From Haemophilus haemolyticus (GTDB taxonomy: Bacteria; Pseudomonadota; Gammaproteobacteria; Enterobacterales; Pasteurellaceae), in the NCBI RefSeq assembly GCF_003351405.1, contig NZ_CP031240.1, positions 1,612,001-1,676,000 on the forward strand: a DNA stretch of 64,000 nt, given 5' to 3'. The notes under the pieces are model-generated. The model saw nothing but the letters and a program-made list of their open reading frames with translations. It was not told the DNA's origin and did no database searches. Within the stretch, counting starts at the first letter, position 1. Each line of letters begins with the position of its first letter. The translations under genes were made by a program, and so were the position numbers. This document shows, piece by piece, positions 29,417-39,180 of the stretch.

Positions 29417-29450
29417 AAAAGTGCGGTGAAATTTCACCGCACTTTTCTGT
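29417..29450. terminator. Uptake-signal palindrome terminator after tyrA
   Basis: Perfect 30-base palindrome: AAAAGTGCGGTGAAA at 29417-29431 pairs with TTTCACCGCACTTTT at 29432-29446. Two uptake signals in inverted orientation serve both tyrA and the convergent YaaW-family gene. Confidence 0.9.
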
Positions 29451-30206
29451 TTATTTTAAGGAAATTTCGTCAGCTGTATTAGCGTATAATATTTTTTGTC
29501 TTAAAGCAGCTACTTGTATAACGGCGGGAATAGTGACTCGATATGCTGCGCCAGCAATATCAAATGCAGTCCATAATCCAGTAATTACCCATCCAATAGG
29601 TCCACTTAATACAGCAAAAACTCTTGTTGCTGCAGCATTTCCAGCAAAAGATAGTCCTCTTCCAATTAATGCTTTTAAAACTGCATTTACGACAATGACA
29701 GTTAATTGGTAAGATTTAAACCCACCAGCTCTAAAAATAGTTTGGAATGAACCTAGTAAGACTTGTTTAGTAATGTTTTGAGTATTTTTGATTCCGAGTT
29801 CAGTAGCAAGTCGTCTGATTTCATCAGGAGACATTTTTTCCAATGAATCTTCCAATACTTTTGATATAAGTCCATTTTCTATTCTCTCAACAGGAGAATT
29901 TTTGTTGTAATTAACTTTCATTTTATCGCATACGTCACAGAGTACTTCTTTATAAAGTACTCCTTTACCACCTCGAAACATATTTGCGAAAGTATTTCCA
30001 CCAAAACATTGAATTTCTGCGGCAATTTCTTCCCAATATAGATTATGATAAGGATAATGCTTTTTATATGAATCACTTAATGTTAATTCCTCAGTTAGTC
30101 TTTTACTGCCATCTTTATCGTGTGTTAAACAATACACAAGATCATTAAGATCTTCATCTGTACATTTAGATAAAAATTCAAGATCTGGATCATATCTATA
30201 AGCCAT
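29451..30206 (-). CDS. YaaW family (UPF0174) protein
   Basis: 251 residues from ATG 30206, preceded by AAGGAAA; 14 more codons in frame lack support. It resembles E. coli YaaW along its length: DLEFLSKCTDEDLNDLVYCL, AEIQCFGGNTFANMFRGGKG, and AYRVTIPAVIQVAALRQK near the end, with a glycine-rich hydrophobic stretch at about 185-225 that may sit in the membrane. Function is unknown. It is divergent from a small XRE regulator. The gene is AT-rich and has no uptake signal inside it, suggesting a more recent arrival. Confidence 0.8.
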   Translation of the reverse strand: MAYRYDPDLEFLSKCTDEDLNDLVYCLTHDKDGSKRLTEELTLSDSYKKHYPYHNLYWEEIAAEIQCFGGNTFANMFRGGKGVLYKEVLCDVCDKMKVNYNKNSPVERIENGLISKVLEDSLEKMSPDEIRRLATELGIKNTQNITKQVLLGSFQTIFRAGGFKSYQLTVIVVNAVLKALIGRGLSFAGNAAATRVFAVLSGPIGWVITGLWTAFDIAGAAYRVTIPAVIQVAALRQKILYANTADEISLK

Positions 30207-30297
30207 AATTATTTTCCTTATATAATTAATGATGTTTTTAATAGTCAAATCCTATATTATGTAAATATAAAAGTCAATTATAGTTAACTTTTATTCG

Positions 30298-30342
30298 TTT
30301 TTAGTTTGTTGTTGTTTGCTGCTGAATTTTACAAACTAAAAA
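30298..30342. promoter_or_regulatory. 12-bp inverted repeat abutting the XRE regulator start
   Basis: TTTTTAGTTTGT (30298-30309) and ACAAACTAAAAA (30331-30342) are perfect inverted copies 21 bases apart, ending one base before the ATG. They may be an autoregulatory operator or an mRNA hairpin. No SD is visible between them and the start. Confidence 0.5.
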
Positions 30343-30343
30343 A

Positions 30344-30595
30344 ATGAATAATGTAAAACAATCAGCACATAAACAGCGTTATATTTTTGCTAAAAATATG
30401 AGAAAGGTTCGTCGCTGGAAAGATATATCTCAAGAAACATTGGCTTTAACAGCTGGTGTTAGTAGAACTTATATCGGAGAAGTTGAAAGAGGCGAGAGAG
30501 CTGTATCAATAGATATAATGGGTAAAATAGCAGATACGCTAGAAATTGAACTATTTGAGTTATTAAAAGAAGAATTTGATAAAAATTTCTTATAG
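30344..30595 (+). CDS. Small XRE-family transcriptional regulator
   Basis: 83 residues, almost entirely one helix-turn-helix domain (FAKNMRKVRRWKDISQETLA, then GVSRTYIGEVERGERAVSID). The recognition-helix region SRTYIGEVERG is like that of controller (C) proteins of restriction systems and short phage-type regulators. No restriction enzyme is adjacent. The divergent YaaW-family gene is the obvious target, and the inverted repeat at its own start suggests autoregulation. There is no clear SD, so translation may be weak or leaderless. Confidence 0.85.
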   Translation: MNNVKQSAHKQRYIFAKNMRKVRRWKDISQETLALTAGVSRTYIGEVERGERAVSIDIMGKIADTLEIELFELLKEEFDKNFL

Positions 30596-30644
30596 TTATG
30601 AATTTAATGGCGAGGTATCCCTCACCATTAGGGGATTTTTATAT

Positions 30645-31484
30645 TTACTGTCTCGCTAATCTTAAATTTTTAGGTAAATTCTCAAAATTAGAACGGAATG
30701 GATTAATGTCTAATCCGCCACGACGGGTATAGCGCGCGTAAACGGTGAGTTTTTCTGGTTTAGCGTAGTGCATTAAATCACAGAAAATACGCTCGACACA
30801 TTGTTCGTGGAATTCATTATGTTGGCGGAACGATACAACGTAACGCAATAATTTTTCGTGATCGATTTTGTTACCAACATAATGAATATGCAAGGTGCCC
30901 CAGTCTGGCTGATTGGTAATGAGGCAGTTAGATTTCAATAAATGACTGACTAATTTTTCTTCGACAATTTCATCCGATACGCAATCTTTCAGCCAATCAG
31001 CATTAAATTCGTAGCTGGTAATTTCAATATCTTGTTCATCAATGCAATCACCTTGTAAATGATCAATTTTTTGAGAATCATAGACTGTCACTGGATTTAA
31101 CCGCACTTTTACATCGCCTTGCGCACATTCGCTTAAATCGCGTTGCATGGTTTGTTGAACGGTATTGAAGTCGGCAAATTTGCTTTGGTTGAAGCTATTT
31201 AAATAAAGTTTAAAACTTTTTGATTCAATCAAATTTTGGCTTTGATAATCCAGATAAATATCTGCGATAGCCACTTGCGGTAAGCCTTTTTCGTTGAGCC
31301 ACGAGATTTCATAAGCCGTCCAAATATCGGCACCAATGGTAAAAGGCTGGTTTTGGGTAATGCCCAATCCATCGCGATTTAACGCGCGTGGCACAGGCTG
31401 TAATAAAGTGCGGTCATATTGAGAAGCGTATTCCGTTTTTTGACCGAGTTTTAAGGATTTTAAGCTGTTGTCTTGGTAATTCAT
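30645..31484 (-). CDS. queF: NADPH-dependent 7-cyano-7-deazaguanine reductase
   Basis: Reduces preQ0 to preQ1 in queuosine biosynthesis, a tRNA wobble-base modification. The 279 residues are the long QueF form with duplicated tunnel-fold domains; the catalytic cysteine is in [14 protein letters not shown] and [15 protein letters not shown] is conserved. ATG 31484 is preceded by CGGAGA. The longer open frame has 14 unrelated codons. Confidence 0.96.
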   Translation of the reverse strand: MNYQDNSLKSLKLGQKTEYASQYDRTLLQPVPRALNRDGLGITQNQPFTIGADIWTAYEISWLNEKGLPQVAIADIYLDYQSQNLIESKSFKLYLNSFNQSKFADFNTVQQTMQRDLSECAQGDVKVRLNPVTVYDSQKIDHLQGDCIDEQDIEITSYEFNADWLKDCVSDEIVEEKLVSHLLKSNCLITNQPDWGTLHIHYVGNKIDHEKLLRYVVSFRQHNEFHEQCVERIFCDLMHYAKPEKLTVYARYTRRGGLDINPFRSNFENLPKNLRLARQ

Positions 31485-31538
31485 CTTTTCTCCGATTAGG
31501 TGTTCGAGTTTTGCAAATTTCGACACTTTATAAATTAA

Positions 31539-32324
31539 TTACAAATAATTCCACGATAGATTCGAAACTAATCGACAGGTATCGCATTTAAAATGAAAGG
31601 TATCAAAAATCGCGTCTTTTAACGCCCAGTTTGCACCACAAGAAGGGCAGCAACGAGATTTTTCAGATTCTAAAGATTGCCCACCTACACGATATAAATA
31701 ATAGTAAGTCGGTATGCCCGTTTCTTTTTCGATTTCTTTCGCTAAATAGCGCCCATGTTTTGAAAGTGTGCTTTGATGATCCGAAATTTCTACCAAAGAT
31801 TGTTGTTCTAATACCGCTCCATTCATTTGTAGTTGATCGCAGGCTTGCCAATTTTCTTGCCATTTAATCAGATCTTGGCTTAAGTGCGGTTGATTTTTTA
31901 GTTGTTTATACAAAGGGATTGGTGCGAAATTTTCTCCGCTATGAATCGGTGAGCAACTTTGTAAATGGGTTGTGTAAAGCATTTGCCAAGCTGGCGATGC
32001 ATTTTCTGCCGTTTGATCTGAATTTAAATCATCGCCCACAAGTTGAAAACCATCAAAAATTACACCGCACTTTTCTGCTTCTTGTAATGTGCGATTCACT
32101 TCTGCGTTATTATTTTGCGGGAAAAGACTATCTTGCTCAGGGCAAATGACGCGCATAGCAAAGCCTTGTGCACCATCTTCTTCCGCTAAATATAAAGGAA
32201 TTTCACGTCCGATAATCTGCCCGTTATACCGCCATTGATCAATAACCGCATTAAGTAAACAGCTTTGTGATTCAATGTTATTTTCAAGGGCAGTCAGGCG
32301 AAAATAAGTTTCGATTAAATACAT
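31539..32324 (-). CDS. Zinc-ribbon protein, DUF2310 family
   Basis: 261 residues. The C-terminal RCCPSCGANWALKDAIFDTF followed by FKCDTCRLVSNLSW forms a CxxC...CxxC zinc ribbon typical of DUF2310, a Pasteurellaceae/gammaproteobacterial family suggested to bind nucleic acid. The N-terminal 200 residues are specific to the family. The start overlaps csdE by 10 bases, and the gene belongs to the csdA-csdE group by position. Confidence 0.75.
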   Translation of the reverse strand: MYLIETYFRLTALENNIESQSCLLNAVIDQWRYNGQIIGREIPLYLAEEDGAQGFAMRVICPEQDSLFPQNNNAEVNRTLQEAEKCGVIFDGFQLVGDDLNSDQTAENASPAWQMLYTTHLQSCSPIHSGENFAPIPLYKQLKNQPHLSQDLIKWQENWQACDQLQMNGAVLEQQSLVEISDHQSTLSKHGRYLAKEIEKETGIPTYYYLYRVGGQSLESEKSRCCPSCGANWALKDAIFDTFHFKCDTCRLVSNLSWNYL

Positions 32325-32695
32325 AAATTTTTTAATTGCTGTTCGATTTGGTTTAAGCCGTTTAAACGCGTTTCGCTTAAACGTTGTGAAATACCGAGTT
32401 CGCTAAAAAATGCAGTAATATCAAATGTATTCAATTCATCCGCTGTTTTACCATTGATTTGATTGAGTAAAATCCAAAGCAAGCCATTCATAATTCTGGC
32501 TTCGCTAAATCCGTTGAATTGAAAAGTGCGGTCATTTTTAGGCATAATTTGAAACCACATTTGTGCTTCGCAGCCAGTAATGGGTTGCATTTGAGCAAGT
32601 TCATCATCGCTTGGGCGAGATAAATTTTTGCCAGCTTGAATAATCAGGCGATAGCGATCTTCCCAATTTTTAGCTTGTTTTAATTGTTCTATCAT
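32315..32695 (-). CDS. csdE: SufE-family sulfur acceptor (CsdE)
   Basis: Accepts persulfide sulfur from the CsdA cysteine desulfurase. The 126 residues have the SufE fold, with the active cysteine in GCEAQMWF. The gene overlaps the csdA stop by 4 bases, which assigns it as the partner of that desulfurase. Confidence 0.9.
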   Translation of the reverse strand: MIEQLKQAKNWEDRYRLIIQAGKNLSRPSDDELAQMQPITGCEAQMWFQIMPKNDRTFQFNGFSEARIMNGLLWILLNQINGKTADELNTFDITAFFSELGISQRLSETRLNGLNQIEQQLKNLCI

Positions 32696-33891
32696 TGTAA
32701 TAAATCCAGCGCTTTGTCTAAGGCGGTAAAAAATGCCTCTACATCTTCCTGTGTATTATAAGGGGAAAAAGACAGGCGTAATGTGGTGCGTTCGCCTAAG
32801 CGTGCTAAATAAGGCTGGGCACAATGTTCGCCCACACGAAGCGCAATATTTTGTTCGCTCAAAAGTGTAGAAAGATCAGAACAGTCAATGCCATCAAATA
32901 CAAAGCAAACGACGGTGCTTGGCTGAGGGGAATTGAATAATCGGCAATTTTCGTAAGATTTTAATCGCACTTTGACGGATTCAGACAAGGATATGGCGTG
33001 CTGTTCTGTTGCGGTAAAATCCCATTTTTGTAACCACTCCAGTATGGCATTAAAGCCAATAACTCCAGCAATATTGGGCGTGCCAGCTTCTAAACGATAA
33101 GGCAATTCGGCAAAAGTAATACGATCATTTGATACACGATCAACCATTTTTCCGCCGAAAAAGAGCGGTTGAAGTTGAGAAAGTGCGGTCAATTTTCCTG
33201 TTAAAACGCCAAGCCCATTTGGACCATAAATTTTATGGGCAGAAAATGCAAGAAAGTCTGCATCTAAATCTTGTAAATCAATTTTGATATGACTAATCGC
33301 TTGTGCAGCATCCACTAAAACCAACGCATGACTATGTTTTCTAATTAGTTGAATCAGGCATTTAATCGGCTGTTCTGTGCCAGTGACATTTGAAACAAAA
33401 TTCAGCGCAACGAGTTTTGTTTTTTCAGAAAGGGCAGAAATAAGCGCATTTTCATCAATTAGCCAATTATCTAAAATCGGTAAAACTCGAATTTTTGCAC
33501 CGCACTTTTTCGCCATTTCGTGCCAAGTGACAAAATTAGCGTGATGATCTGCTTGGCTAATCAGAATTTCATCTTCTGCGTTTAATTGTGGTAGTAATCC
33601 ATTTGCCACTAAATTAATCGCGTGAGTTGTACCCGAAGTCCAAATAACAGCGCGTTTATCTTCTGCATTAATTAATTCTTTAACTTGTGTGCGAGCCTGT
33701 TCATATTGCGCAGTTTGGGCAGCATCATATTGGCTACGATGGACTGAACCTGCAGAAGCATAAAATTCAGCGGTGCGATCAATTAACACTTGTGGTTTCA
33801 ACGCAGTAGCGGCGTTATCTAAATAAATAACTGCATCTTCACGTTGGAAATAAGGAAATTCTTGACGGAACGTTTGATAATCAAAAGCCAT
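32692..33891 (-). CDS. csdA: Cysteine desulfurase (CsdA type)
   Basis: PLP enzyme that takes sulfur from cysteine for Fe-S cluster or other sulfur delivery. 399 residues from ATG 33891 (AGAGAA upstream), matching the CsdA length of about 400. The frame is open 38 codons further, without family similarity. The PLP-lysine is in FSAHKIYGPNG and the catalytic cysteine in RVGEHCAQPYLARLG. It overlaps the end of the nuclease gene and is followed by csdE. Confidence 0.93.
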   Translation of the reverse strand: MAFDYQTFRQEFPYFQREDAVIYLDNAATALKPQVLIDRTAEFYASAGSVHRSQYDAAQTAQYEQARTQVKELINAEDKRAVIWTSGTTHAINLVANGLLPQLNAEDEILISQADHHANFVTWHEMAKKCGAKIRVLPILDNWLIDENALISALSEKTKLVALNFVSNVTGTEQPIKCLIQLIRKHSHALVLVDAAQAISHIKIDLQDLDADFLAFSAHKIYGPNGLGVLTGKLTALSQLQPLFFGGKMVDRVSNDRITFAELPYRLEAGTPNIAGVIGFNAILEWLQKWDFTATEQHAISLSESVKVRLKSYENCRLFNSPQPSTVVCFVFDGIDCSDLSTLLSEQNIALRVGEHCAQPYLARLGERTTLRLSFSPYNTQEDVEAFFTALDKALDLLQ

Positions 33892-34375
33892 ATTGATTTT
33901 TCTCTTGTCTGCGCCATTGACTTGGTTCAATCGGATTATTGTCCGCCCAAAGACCAATTCGTTTGGCTTGTGCATTTTCTTGCGCTTGAAGATAAATCGG
34001 ATCATGGGAATATTGCTTATAAGCCCATGCCATACCTTGTTTAACCATTTCTAAATTAATATTTTTATCTTGATAATAAACAATCGCCAATGTGCGTTGA
34101 TAGCGATCTTGGCCTTTTAAAAAAAGACGTACATCACGGAGATAAACCATATCAGACAACGCTTTTTTAGATTTTTGCCCAAAAGCTTGTTTTTTCTCTG
34201 GCGCATCAATTTCAGCTAGTCGCACTTTGATTTGTTGATTATTTTTAGCAAGACAGGTAAGCGTATCACCGTCACTAATGCCAACGACACGGCAAGTATT
34301 TTCTTCACTAGAGCACGCCGAAAGTGCGGTGAAAATTAGTAATAAAATAGCAAATAGCGATTTTCGATTTATCAT
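33881..34375 (-). CDS. Staphylococcal-nuclease-like lipoprotein
   Basis: 164 residues. The signal MINRKSLFAILLLIFTALSAC ends in lipobox LSAC (Cys about residue 21). The SNase domain shows GISDGDTLTCLAKNNQQIKV, LAEIDAPEKKQAFGQKSK and GQDRYQRTLAIVYYQDKNIN, with the calcium-binding and catalytic Asp, Arg and Glu positions kept. It is probably a membrane-anchored nuclease in the cell envelope. It overlaps the csdA start by 11 bases. Confidence 0.88.
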   Translation of the reverse strand: MINRKSLFAILLLIFTALSACSSEENTCRVVGISDGDTLTCLAKNNQQIKVRLAEIDAPEKKQAFGQKSKKALSDMVYLRDVRLFLKGQDRYQRTLAIVYYQDKNINLEMVKQGMAWAYKQYSHDPIYLQAQENAQAKRIGLWADNNPIEPSQWRRQEKNQYGF

Positions 34376-34492
34376 TTTGCAAGGTTCTTGATCTAAGTCT
34401 GGTTATTTTACCGAAAAAAACTGGTCAATTCAGAAAAAAAAAGCGTAAAATAATTTTGAAACATTATGAAAAAAGTTGAAAAAAGGTTGTAT

Positions 34493-34924
34493 ATGGTTCA
34501 AAAATCATTTTTATTGGCCCGTTCGTTGGTCATTTTGTACATTATGTTATATCTCGGAAATCTTATCGCTCATTATGTGCCTGCCGGTGTACCTGGAAGT
34601 ATTTGGGGATTATTATTGCTCTTTTTAGGTTTAACGACACGATTAATTCATTTAGATTGGATTTATTTAGGCGCGAGCTTATTAATTCGTTTTATGGCGG
34701 TGCTTTTTGTGCCGGTAAGTGTTGGAATCATTAAATATTCAGATTTATTAATAGAACAAGTGAATATTTTATTGATTCCTAATGTTGTCAGCACTTGCGT
34801 AACTTTGGTCATCATGGGCTTGTTAGGGAATCATTTATTCCATTTACAGTCTTTTACACACAAGCGTAAAAAAGTGGTTAAGCGCCGTGAGAATCAAGCC
34901 AAACAAATGAATGAATCAGCTTAA
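34493..34924 (+). CDS. LrgA/YohJ-type holin-like membrane protein
   Basis: 143 residues from ATG 34493, preceded by AAAAAGG; an ATG at 34466 lacks an SD. Four hydrophobic segments are visible, with [16 protein letters not shown] conserved in the LrgA/CidA family, and a basic C-terminal tail ([10 protein letters not shown]). It acts with the LrgB-like product of the next gene, which begins 20 bases downstream. Such pairs are linked to murein hydrolase control or metabolite export; the role here is inferred. Confidence 0.85.
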   Translation: MVQKSFLLARSLVILYIMLYLGNLIAHYVPAGVPGSIWGLLLLFLGLTTRLIHLDWIYLGASLLIRFMAVLFVPVSVGIIKYSDLLIEQVNILLIPNVVSTCVTLVIMGLLGNHLFHLQSFTHKRKKVVKRRENQAKQMNESA

Positions 34925-34943
34925 TATAGTGGGAAAGTTTTAT

Positions 34944-35639
34944 ATGCAGCAGTACATTATTTATCTTTATACATTTTTGACAATTTTCGGATTTTGGCTC
35001 GCACTACAAATTAGCAAACGTTGGAAATCAATGATTTTTAATACTTTTATTTTAACGGTATTAATTTTGGTTGTGATTTTAGTGATAGGCAAGATTCCTT
35101 ATGATGATTATATGGCAGGAAATGCGCCTATTAATAATTTACTTGGCTTGAGTATCGTCGCTCTTGCACTACCTCTTTATGAACAACTTCGCCAAATAGC
35201 CAAACAATGGAAAATTATTTTATCTATTGTAGTGATCGCCTCTTTTTTCTCGATGCTAAGCGGGGCAGTGTTAGCACTCATACTTGGCGCATCGCCTGAA
35301 ATGGTGGCGACGGTATTACCAAAATCAATCACTACACCAATCGCTATGGAAGTTTCGCATAATCTAGGGGGAATCCCTGCCGTTACTGCAGTTGGGGTTG
35401 TTGTTGCAGGCTTGCAAGGCTCTGTATTTGGTTATTTAGTGTTGAAAAAATTACGCGTTAAACATCAAGAAGCGATTGGTTTATCTGTCGGGGCGGTATC
35501 CCACGCACTTGGCACTGTAAGTTGTATGGAAACTAACCCAACAGCAGGCAGTTACAGTTCTATTTCTCTTGTGCTTTGTGGGATTATTAGTTCTATTCTC
35601 GCGCCATTTGTATTTAAGCTGATTTATTTCTTTGTTTAA
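34944..35639 (+). CDS. LrgB/YohK-type membrane protein
   Basis: 231 residues, mostly hydrophobic with about seven membrane segments. The signatures LPKSITTPIAMEVSHNLGG, and SVGAVSHALGT nearer the end, are typical of LrgB. GGGAAAG precedes ATG 34944. A longer form from 34911 would overlap the LrgA-like gene, but the family starts at MQQYIIYLY. It is followed by an uptake-signal terminator. Confidence 0.88.
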   Translation: MQQYIIYLYTFLTIFGFWLALQISKRWKSMIFNTFILTVLILVVILVIGKIPYDDYMAGNAPINNLLGLSIVALALPLYEQLRQIAKQWKIILSIVVIASFFSMLSGAVLALILGASPEMVATVLPKSITTPIAMEVSHNLGGIPAVTAVGVVVAGLQGSVFGYLVLKKLRVKHQEAIGLSVGAVSHALGTVSCMETNPTAGSYSSISLVLCGIISSILAPFVFKLIYFFV

Positions 35640-35655
35640 ATATCAATAAAAATTA

Positions 35656-35712
35656 AACCGCACTTTATTTATTCTAGATTGTGTTTGTTTCAGATAAAGT
35701 GCGGTTGTTTTT
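35656..35712 (+). terminator. Uptake-signal hairpin after the LrgB-like gene
   Basis: AACCGCACTTTAT (35656-35668) and ATAAAGTGCGGTT (35694-35706), a perfect 13-bp stem with a 25-base loop, followed by T-rich DNA. Confidence 0.7.
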
Positions 35713-35731
35713 TGTGCTAAATGATTAGATA

Positions 35732-37117
35732 ATGCAGAAAAACGAAATAAAACAAAGCGATATGAAACCACTTATCATAGATTCTTCTTGGACAGAACGT
35801 TTTCTTCCTGATCCTCCACGCGAAAAAGATAATCGTCCACCATTTCGTCGTGATCGTGGGCGAATTTTACATTCTGCCGCCTTTCGTTGCTTGCAAGCGA
35901 AAACCCAAATTCACGCGATTGGCGAAAATGATTTTTACCGTACTCGCTTAACTCACTCTTTGGAAGTTGCACAGATTGGCAGTAGTCTCGTTGCACAGCT
36001 TAAATTTTTAGAAACCTTTGAAAGCCTTTCGCAAACATTAAATATTGATAAAAACGAATTACAAAAGCAGCTGAAACTTTTATTGCCGAGTAATGATCTT
36101 ATTGAAAGTTTGTGTTTTGCGCATGATATAGGACATCCACCTTTTGGGCATGGTGGCGAAACGGCATTAAATTATATGATGGCAGAGCAGGGCGGTTTTG
36201 AAGGGAATGCACAAACCTTTAGAATTTTAACGAAACTTGAGCCTTACACTGAAAATGCAGGGATGAATCTAACGCGTAGAACGCTATTGGGTGTAGTGAA
36301 ATATCCAGCATTGTTAGATGTGGCCTCTCCTCAGTATTCAGAACTTAATTTTTCTCGCAATATTGATCCGCGTTTTGTGCGTATTCATGATTGGATTCCA
36401 GGAAAAGGCATTTTCCGCGATGATTTAAAAATGTTTAATTGGTTGCTGGAAAATCTTTCTGAAAATGACCGCTCTTTATTCTGTCAATTTAAAAAAGTGC
36501 GGGAAAAACCAGCTGAATCTTTACATACTCGGTTTAAATCGCTGGATTGCAGCATTATGGAATTGGCAGATGATATTGCCTATGGCGTACATGATTTAGA
36601 AGATGCCATTGTAACTGGCGTGGTAAATCCTCATCAATGGCAAGCGGCTCATTCTGCATTAAAACAAATTACGTCAGCTTGGTTGCATGAAAATATTGAT
36701 TCAATTAGCCAACGGCTTTTCTCTGATAAACATTTTGAACGCAAACAAGCGATTGGCGCATTGGTGAATTTCTTTATAACCAATGTGCGGTGGAAATTAA
36801 CGGCAAATTTTGATGAACCTTTGTTACGTTATAACGCAGAGTTACCACCTGAAGTGATTGCTGCACTTGGCGTATTTAAAAAATTCGTTTGGGATTATGT
36901 TATTCGCAATGTGGATACCCAACGAATCGAATATAAAGGGCAGAGAATGTTGACAGAAATGTTCCAGATTTTTGAATCTGATCCTGAGCGTTTATTACCA
37001 AGAAATACTGCAAATCGTTGGCGTCATGCACCAGAAGAAGGGAAAAAACGGATTATTTGTGATTATATTGCAGGTATGTCGGATGCGCACGCATTGCGGG
37101 TATATCAACAACTTTGA
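35732..37117 (+). CDS. dGTPase-like HD-domain phosphohydrolase
   Basis: 461 residues of the deoxyguanosinetriphosphate triphosphohydrolase-like family. HD-domain metal ligands are seen in [28 protein letters not shown] and [16 protein letters not shown]. The exact substrate cannot be read from sequence; this long subtype may hydrolyse several dNTPs. Neither ATG (35732 nor 35762) has a strong SD, and the first is used here. A terminator follows immediately. Confidence 0.88.
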   Translation: MQKNEIKQSDMKPLIIDSSWTERFLPDPPREKDNRPPFRRDRGRILHSAAFRCLQAKTQIHAIGENDFYRTRLTHSLEVAQIGSSLVAQLKFLETFESLSQTLNIDKNELQKQLKLLLPSNDLIESLCFAHDIGHPPFGHGGETALNYMMAEQGGFEGNAQTFRILTKLEPYTENAGMNLTRRTLLGVVKYPALLDVASPQYSELNFSRNIDPRFVRIHDWIPGKGIFRDDLKMFNWLLENLSENDRSLFCQFKKVREKPAESLHTRFKSLDCSIMELADDIAYGVHDLEDAIVTGVVNPHQWQAAHSALKQITSAWLHENIDSISQRLFSDKHFERKQAIGALVNFFITNVRWKLTANFDEPLLRYNAELPPEVIAALGVFKKFVWDYVIRNVDTQRIEYKGQRMLTEMFQIFESDPERLLPRNTANRWRHAPEEGKKRIICDYIAGMSDAHALRVYQQL

Positions 37118-37127
37118 TTTAAGAGAG

Positions 37128-37156
37128 AATCCCATCGAATTGATGGGATTTTTTAT
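37128..37156 (+). terminator. Terminator of the dGTPase-like gene
   Basis: AATCCCATC / GATGGGATT (37128-37136 with 37142-37150) and six T. Confidence 0.85.
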
Positions 37157-37209
37157 GCAAACCGTATAGAATAATGCGGTTAATTTTTACAGAGTTTTAT
37201 GGGGCAGTT

Positions 37210-39153
37210 GTGGCATTAATTAGTTTAACCAATGGATACCTTTCCTTTAGTGATGCACCTTTATTAGATCACGCAGAACTACATATTGAACCGAATGAAC
37301 GCGTTTGTTTAGTTGGGCGTAACGGCGCAGGTAAATCAACTTTATTGAAAATCATCGCAGGCGATGTACTCATGGATGATGGCAAAATCCAATATGAAAA
37401 AGATCTTGTGGTTTCTCGTTTAGAGCAAGATCCACCGCGTAATGCGCAAGGCAATATTTTTGATTATGTTGCGGAAGGTGTAGGGCATTTAACGGATTTA
37501 TTGAAAGAATATCATCATATTTCTGTTCAATTGGAAGAAAATTACAGTGATCAAATTTTAAGTCAATTAGAGCAAGTTCAGGCTAAATTAGAACACGCTG
37601 ATGGCTGGCGATTTGAAAATAAAATCAATGAAGTGTTGTTAAAACTAGGCTTGAATCCAAACACAAAATTATCCGCACTTTCGGGAGGTTGGTTACGCAA
37701 AGCGGCACTAGCACGTGCATTGGTGTGCGATCCTGATGTGTTATTACTTGATGAACCAACCAACCACTTGGATGTGGAAGCCATTGAATGGTTAGAAAAT
37801 TTCTTACTGGATTTCCAAGGTAGCATTGTGTTTATTTCCCATGACCGTTCTTTTATTCGAAAAATGGCAACACGGATTGTGGATTTGGATCGCGGTCAAT
37901 TAGTCTCTTATCCAGGCAATTACGATTTATATTTAACCACGAAAGAAGAAAATCTACGTGTTGAAGCCTTGCAGAATGAATTATTTGATAAACGTCTTGC
38001 ACAGGAAGAAGTGTGGATTCGCCAAGGTATCAAAGCGCGCCGTACAAGAAATGAAGGGCGAGTACGTGCATTAAAAGCGATGCGTGAGGAACGCCGCCAA
38101 CGCCGTGACGTAATGGGAACAGCCAAATTACAGTTAGATACCTCAAGTCGTTCAGGCAAAATTGTCTTTGAAATGGAAGATGTGAGCTATGAAATCGCAG
38201 GAAAAACCTTGTTAAAAGATTTTTCAACAACGATTTTACGTGGAGATAAAATTGCGCTTGTTGGGCCAAATGGCTGTGGAAAAACCACTTTCATTAAATT
38301 ATTGTTGGGTGAAATTCAGCCAACATCAGGAAAAATTCGTTGTGGCACCAAATTAGAGATTGCTTATTTTGACCAATATCGAGCTGATTTAGATCCTGAA
38401 AAAACCGTAATGGATAATGTGGCGGATGGTAAACAAGATATTGAAGTCAATGGTGTAAAACGCCATGTGCTAGGGTATTTGCAAGATTTCTTGTTCCCGC
38501 CAAAACGAGCAATGACACCAGTTAAAGCCTTATCAGGGGGAGAACGAAATCGTTTATTACTCGCAAAATTGTTGCTCAAACCAAATAATTTATTGATTCT
38601 TGACGAACCAACCAATGACCTTGATGTAGAAACATTGGAGCTTTTAGAAGAAATTTTGACTGATTATCAGGGCACGTTGTTAATTGTGAGTCATGACCGT
38701 CAATTTATCGATAATACTGCGACAGAATGTTATTTATTCGAAGGTGAAGGGCGTTTGAATAAGTATGTGGGGGGATTCTTTGATGCGAAACAGCAACAAG
38801 CCAATTTCTGGGCAAGTAAAGCGACAGAAGAACAGGCTAAATCGAAGAAAACTGAACCACTAAAAGAAGAAAGAGCGGTGAAAAATGACCGTACTTCTAA
38901 GTCGAAATCAGTAAAACTTTCTTATAAAGAACAACGTGAGCTAGAACAACTTCCACAATTATTGGAAGAGTTGGAAACTAAAATCACTGTACTGCAAGCT
39001 GAAATTGCCGATCCCGCATTTTTCCAACAGGCTCATGATATTACCGACACTAAATTAAAAGAATTGGCGGATACTGAAGCCGAATTAGAAACAGCATTTT
39101 TACGCTGGGAAGAATTGGAAGAAAAGAAAAATTTGGCTGACGGTAAAGCTTAA
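37210..39153 (+). CDS. uup: ABC-F ATPase Uup
   Basis: Soluble ABC-F protein associated with ribosomes and, in E. coli, with precise excision of transposons. 647 residues from GTG 37210, preceded by GGGG. The ORF also has an ATG at 37174 without SD. Two ABC domains are visible: Walker A LVGRNGAGKSTLLKI with signature LSGGWLRKAALARAL, and LVGPNGCGKTTFIKL with LSGGERNRLLLAKL. A charged linker and C-terminal coiled coil follow. No membrane segments are present. Confidence 0.95.
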   Translation: MALISLTNGYLSFSDAPLLDHAELHIEPNERVCLVGRNGAGKSTLLKIIAGDVLMDDGKIQYEKDLVVSRLEQDPPRNAQGNIFDYVAEGVGHLTDLLKEYHHISVQLEENYSDQILSQLEQVQAKLEHADGWRFENKINEVLLKLGLNPNTKLSALSGGWLRKAALARALVCDPDVLLLDEPTNHLDVEAIEWLENFLLDFQGSIVFISHDRSFIRKMATRIVDLDRGQLVSYPGNYDLYLTTKEENLRVEALQNELFDKRLAQEEVWIRQGIKARRTRNEGRVRALKAMREERRQRRDVMGTAKLQLDTSSRSGKIVFEMEDVSYEIAGKTLLKDFSTTILRGDKIALVGPNGCGKTTFIKLLLGEIQPTSGKIRCGTKLEIAYFDQYRADLDPEKTVMDNVADGKQDIEVNGVKRHVLGYLQDFLFPPKRAMTPVKALSGGERNRLLLAKLLLKPNNLLILDEPTNDLDVETLELLEEILTDYQGTLLIVSHDRQFIDNTATECYLFEGEGRLNKYVGGFFDAKQQQANFWASKATEEQAKSKKTEPLKEERAVKNDRTSKSKSVKLSYKEQRELEQLPQLLEELETKITVLQAEIADPAFFQQAHDITDTKLKELADTEAELETAFLRWEELEEKKNLADGKA

Positions 39154-39158
39154 AAAAT

Positions 39159-39180
39159 AACGCCCGAAAGGGCGTTTTCT
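39159..39180. terminator. Terminator between uup and can
   Basis: AACGCCC-GAAA-GGGCGTT (39159-39165 with 39170-39176), GNRA tetraloop, T-run; it lies between convergent genes. Confidence 0.85.
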
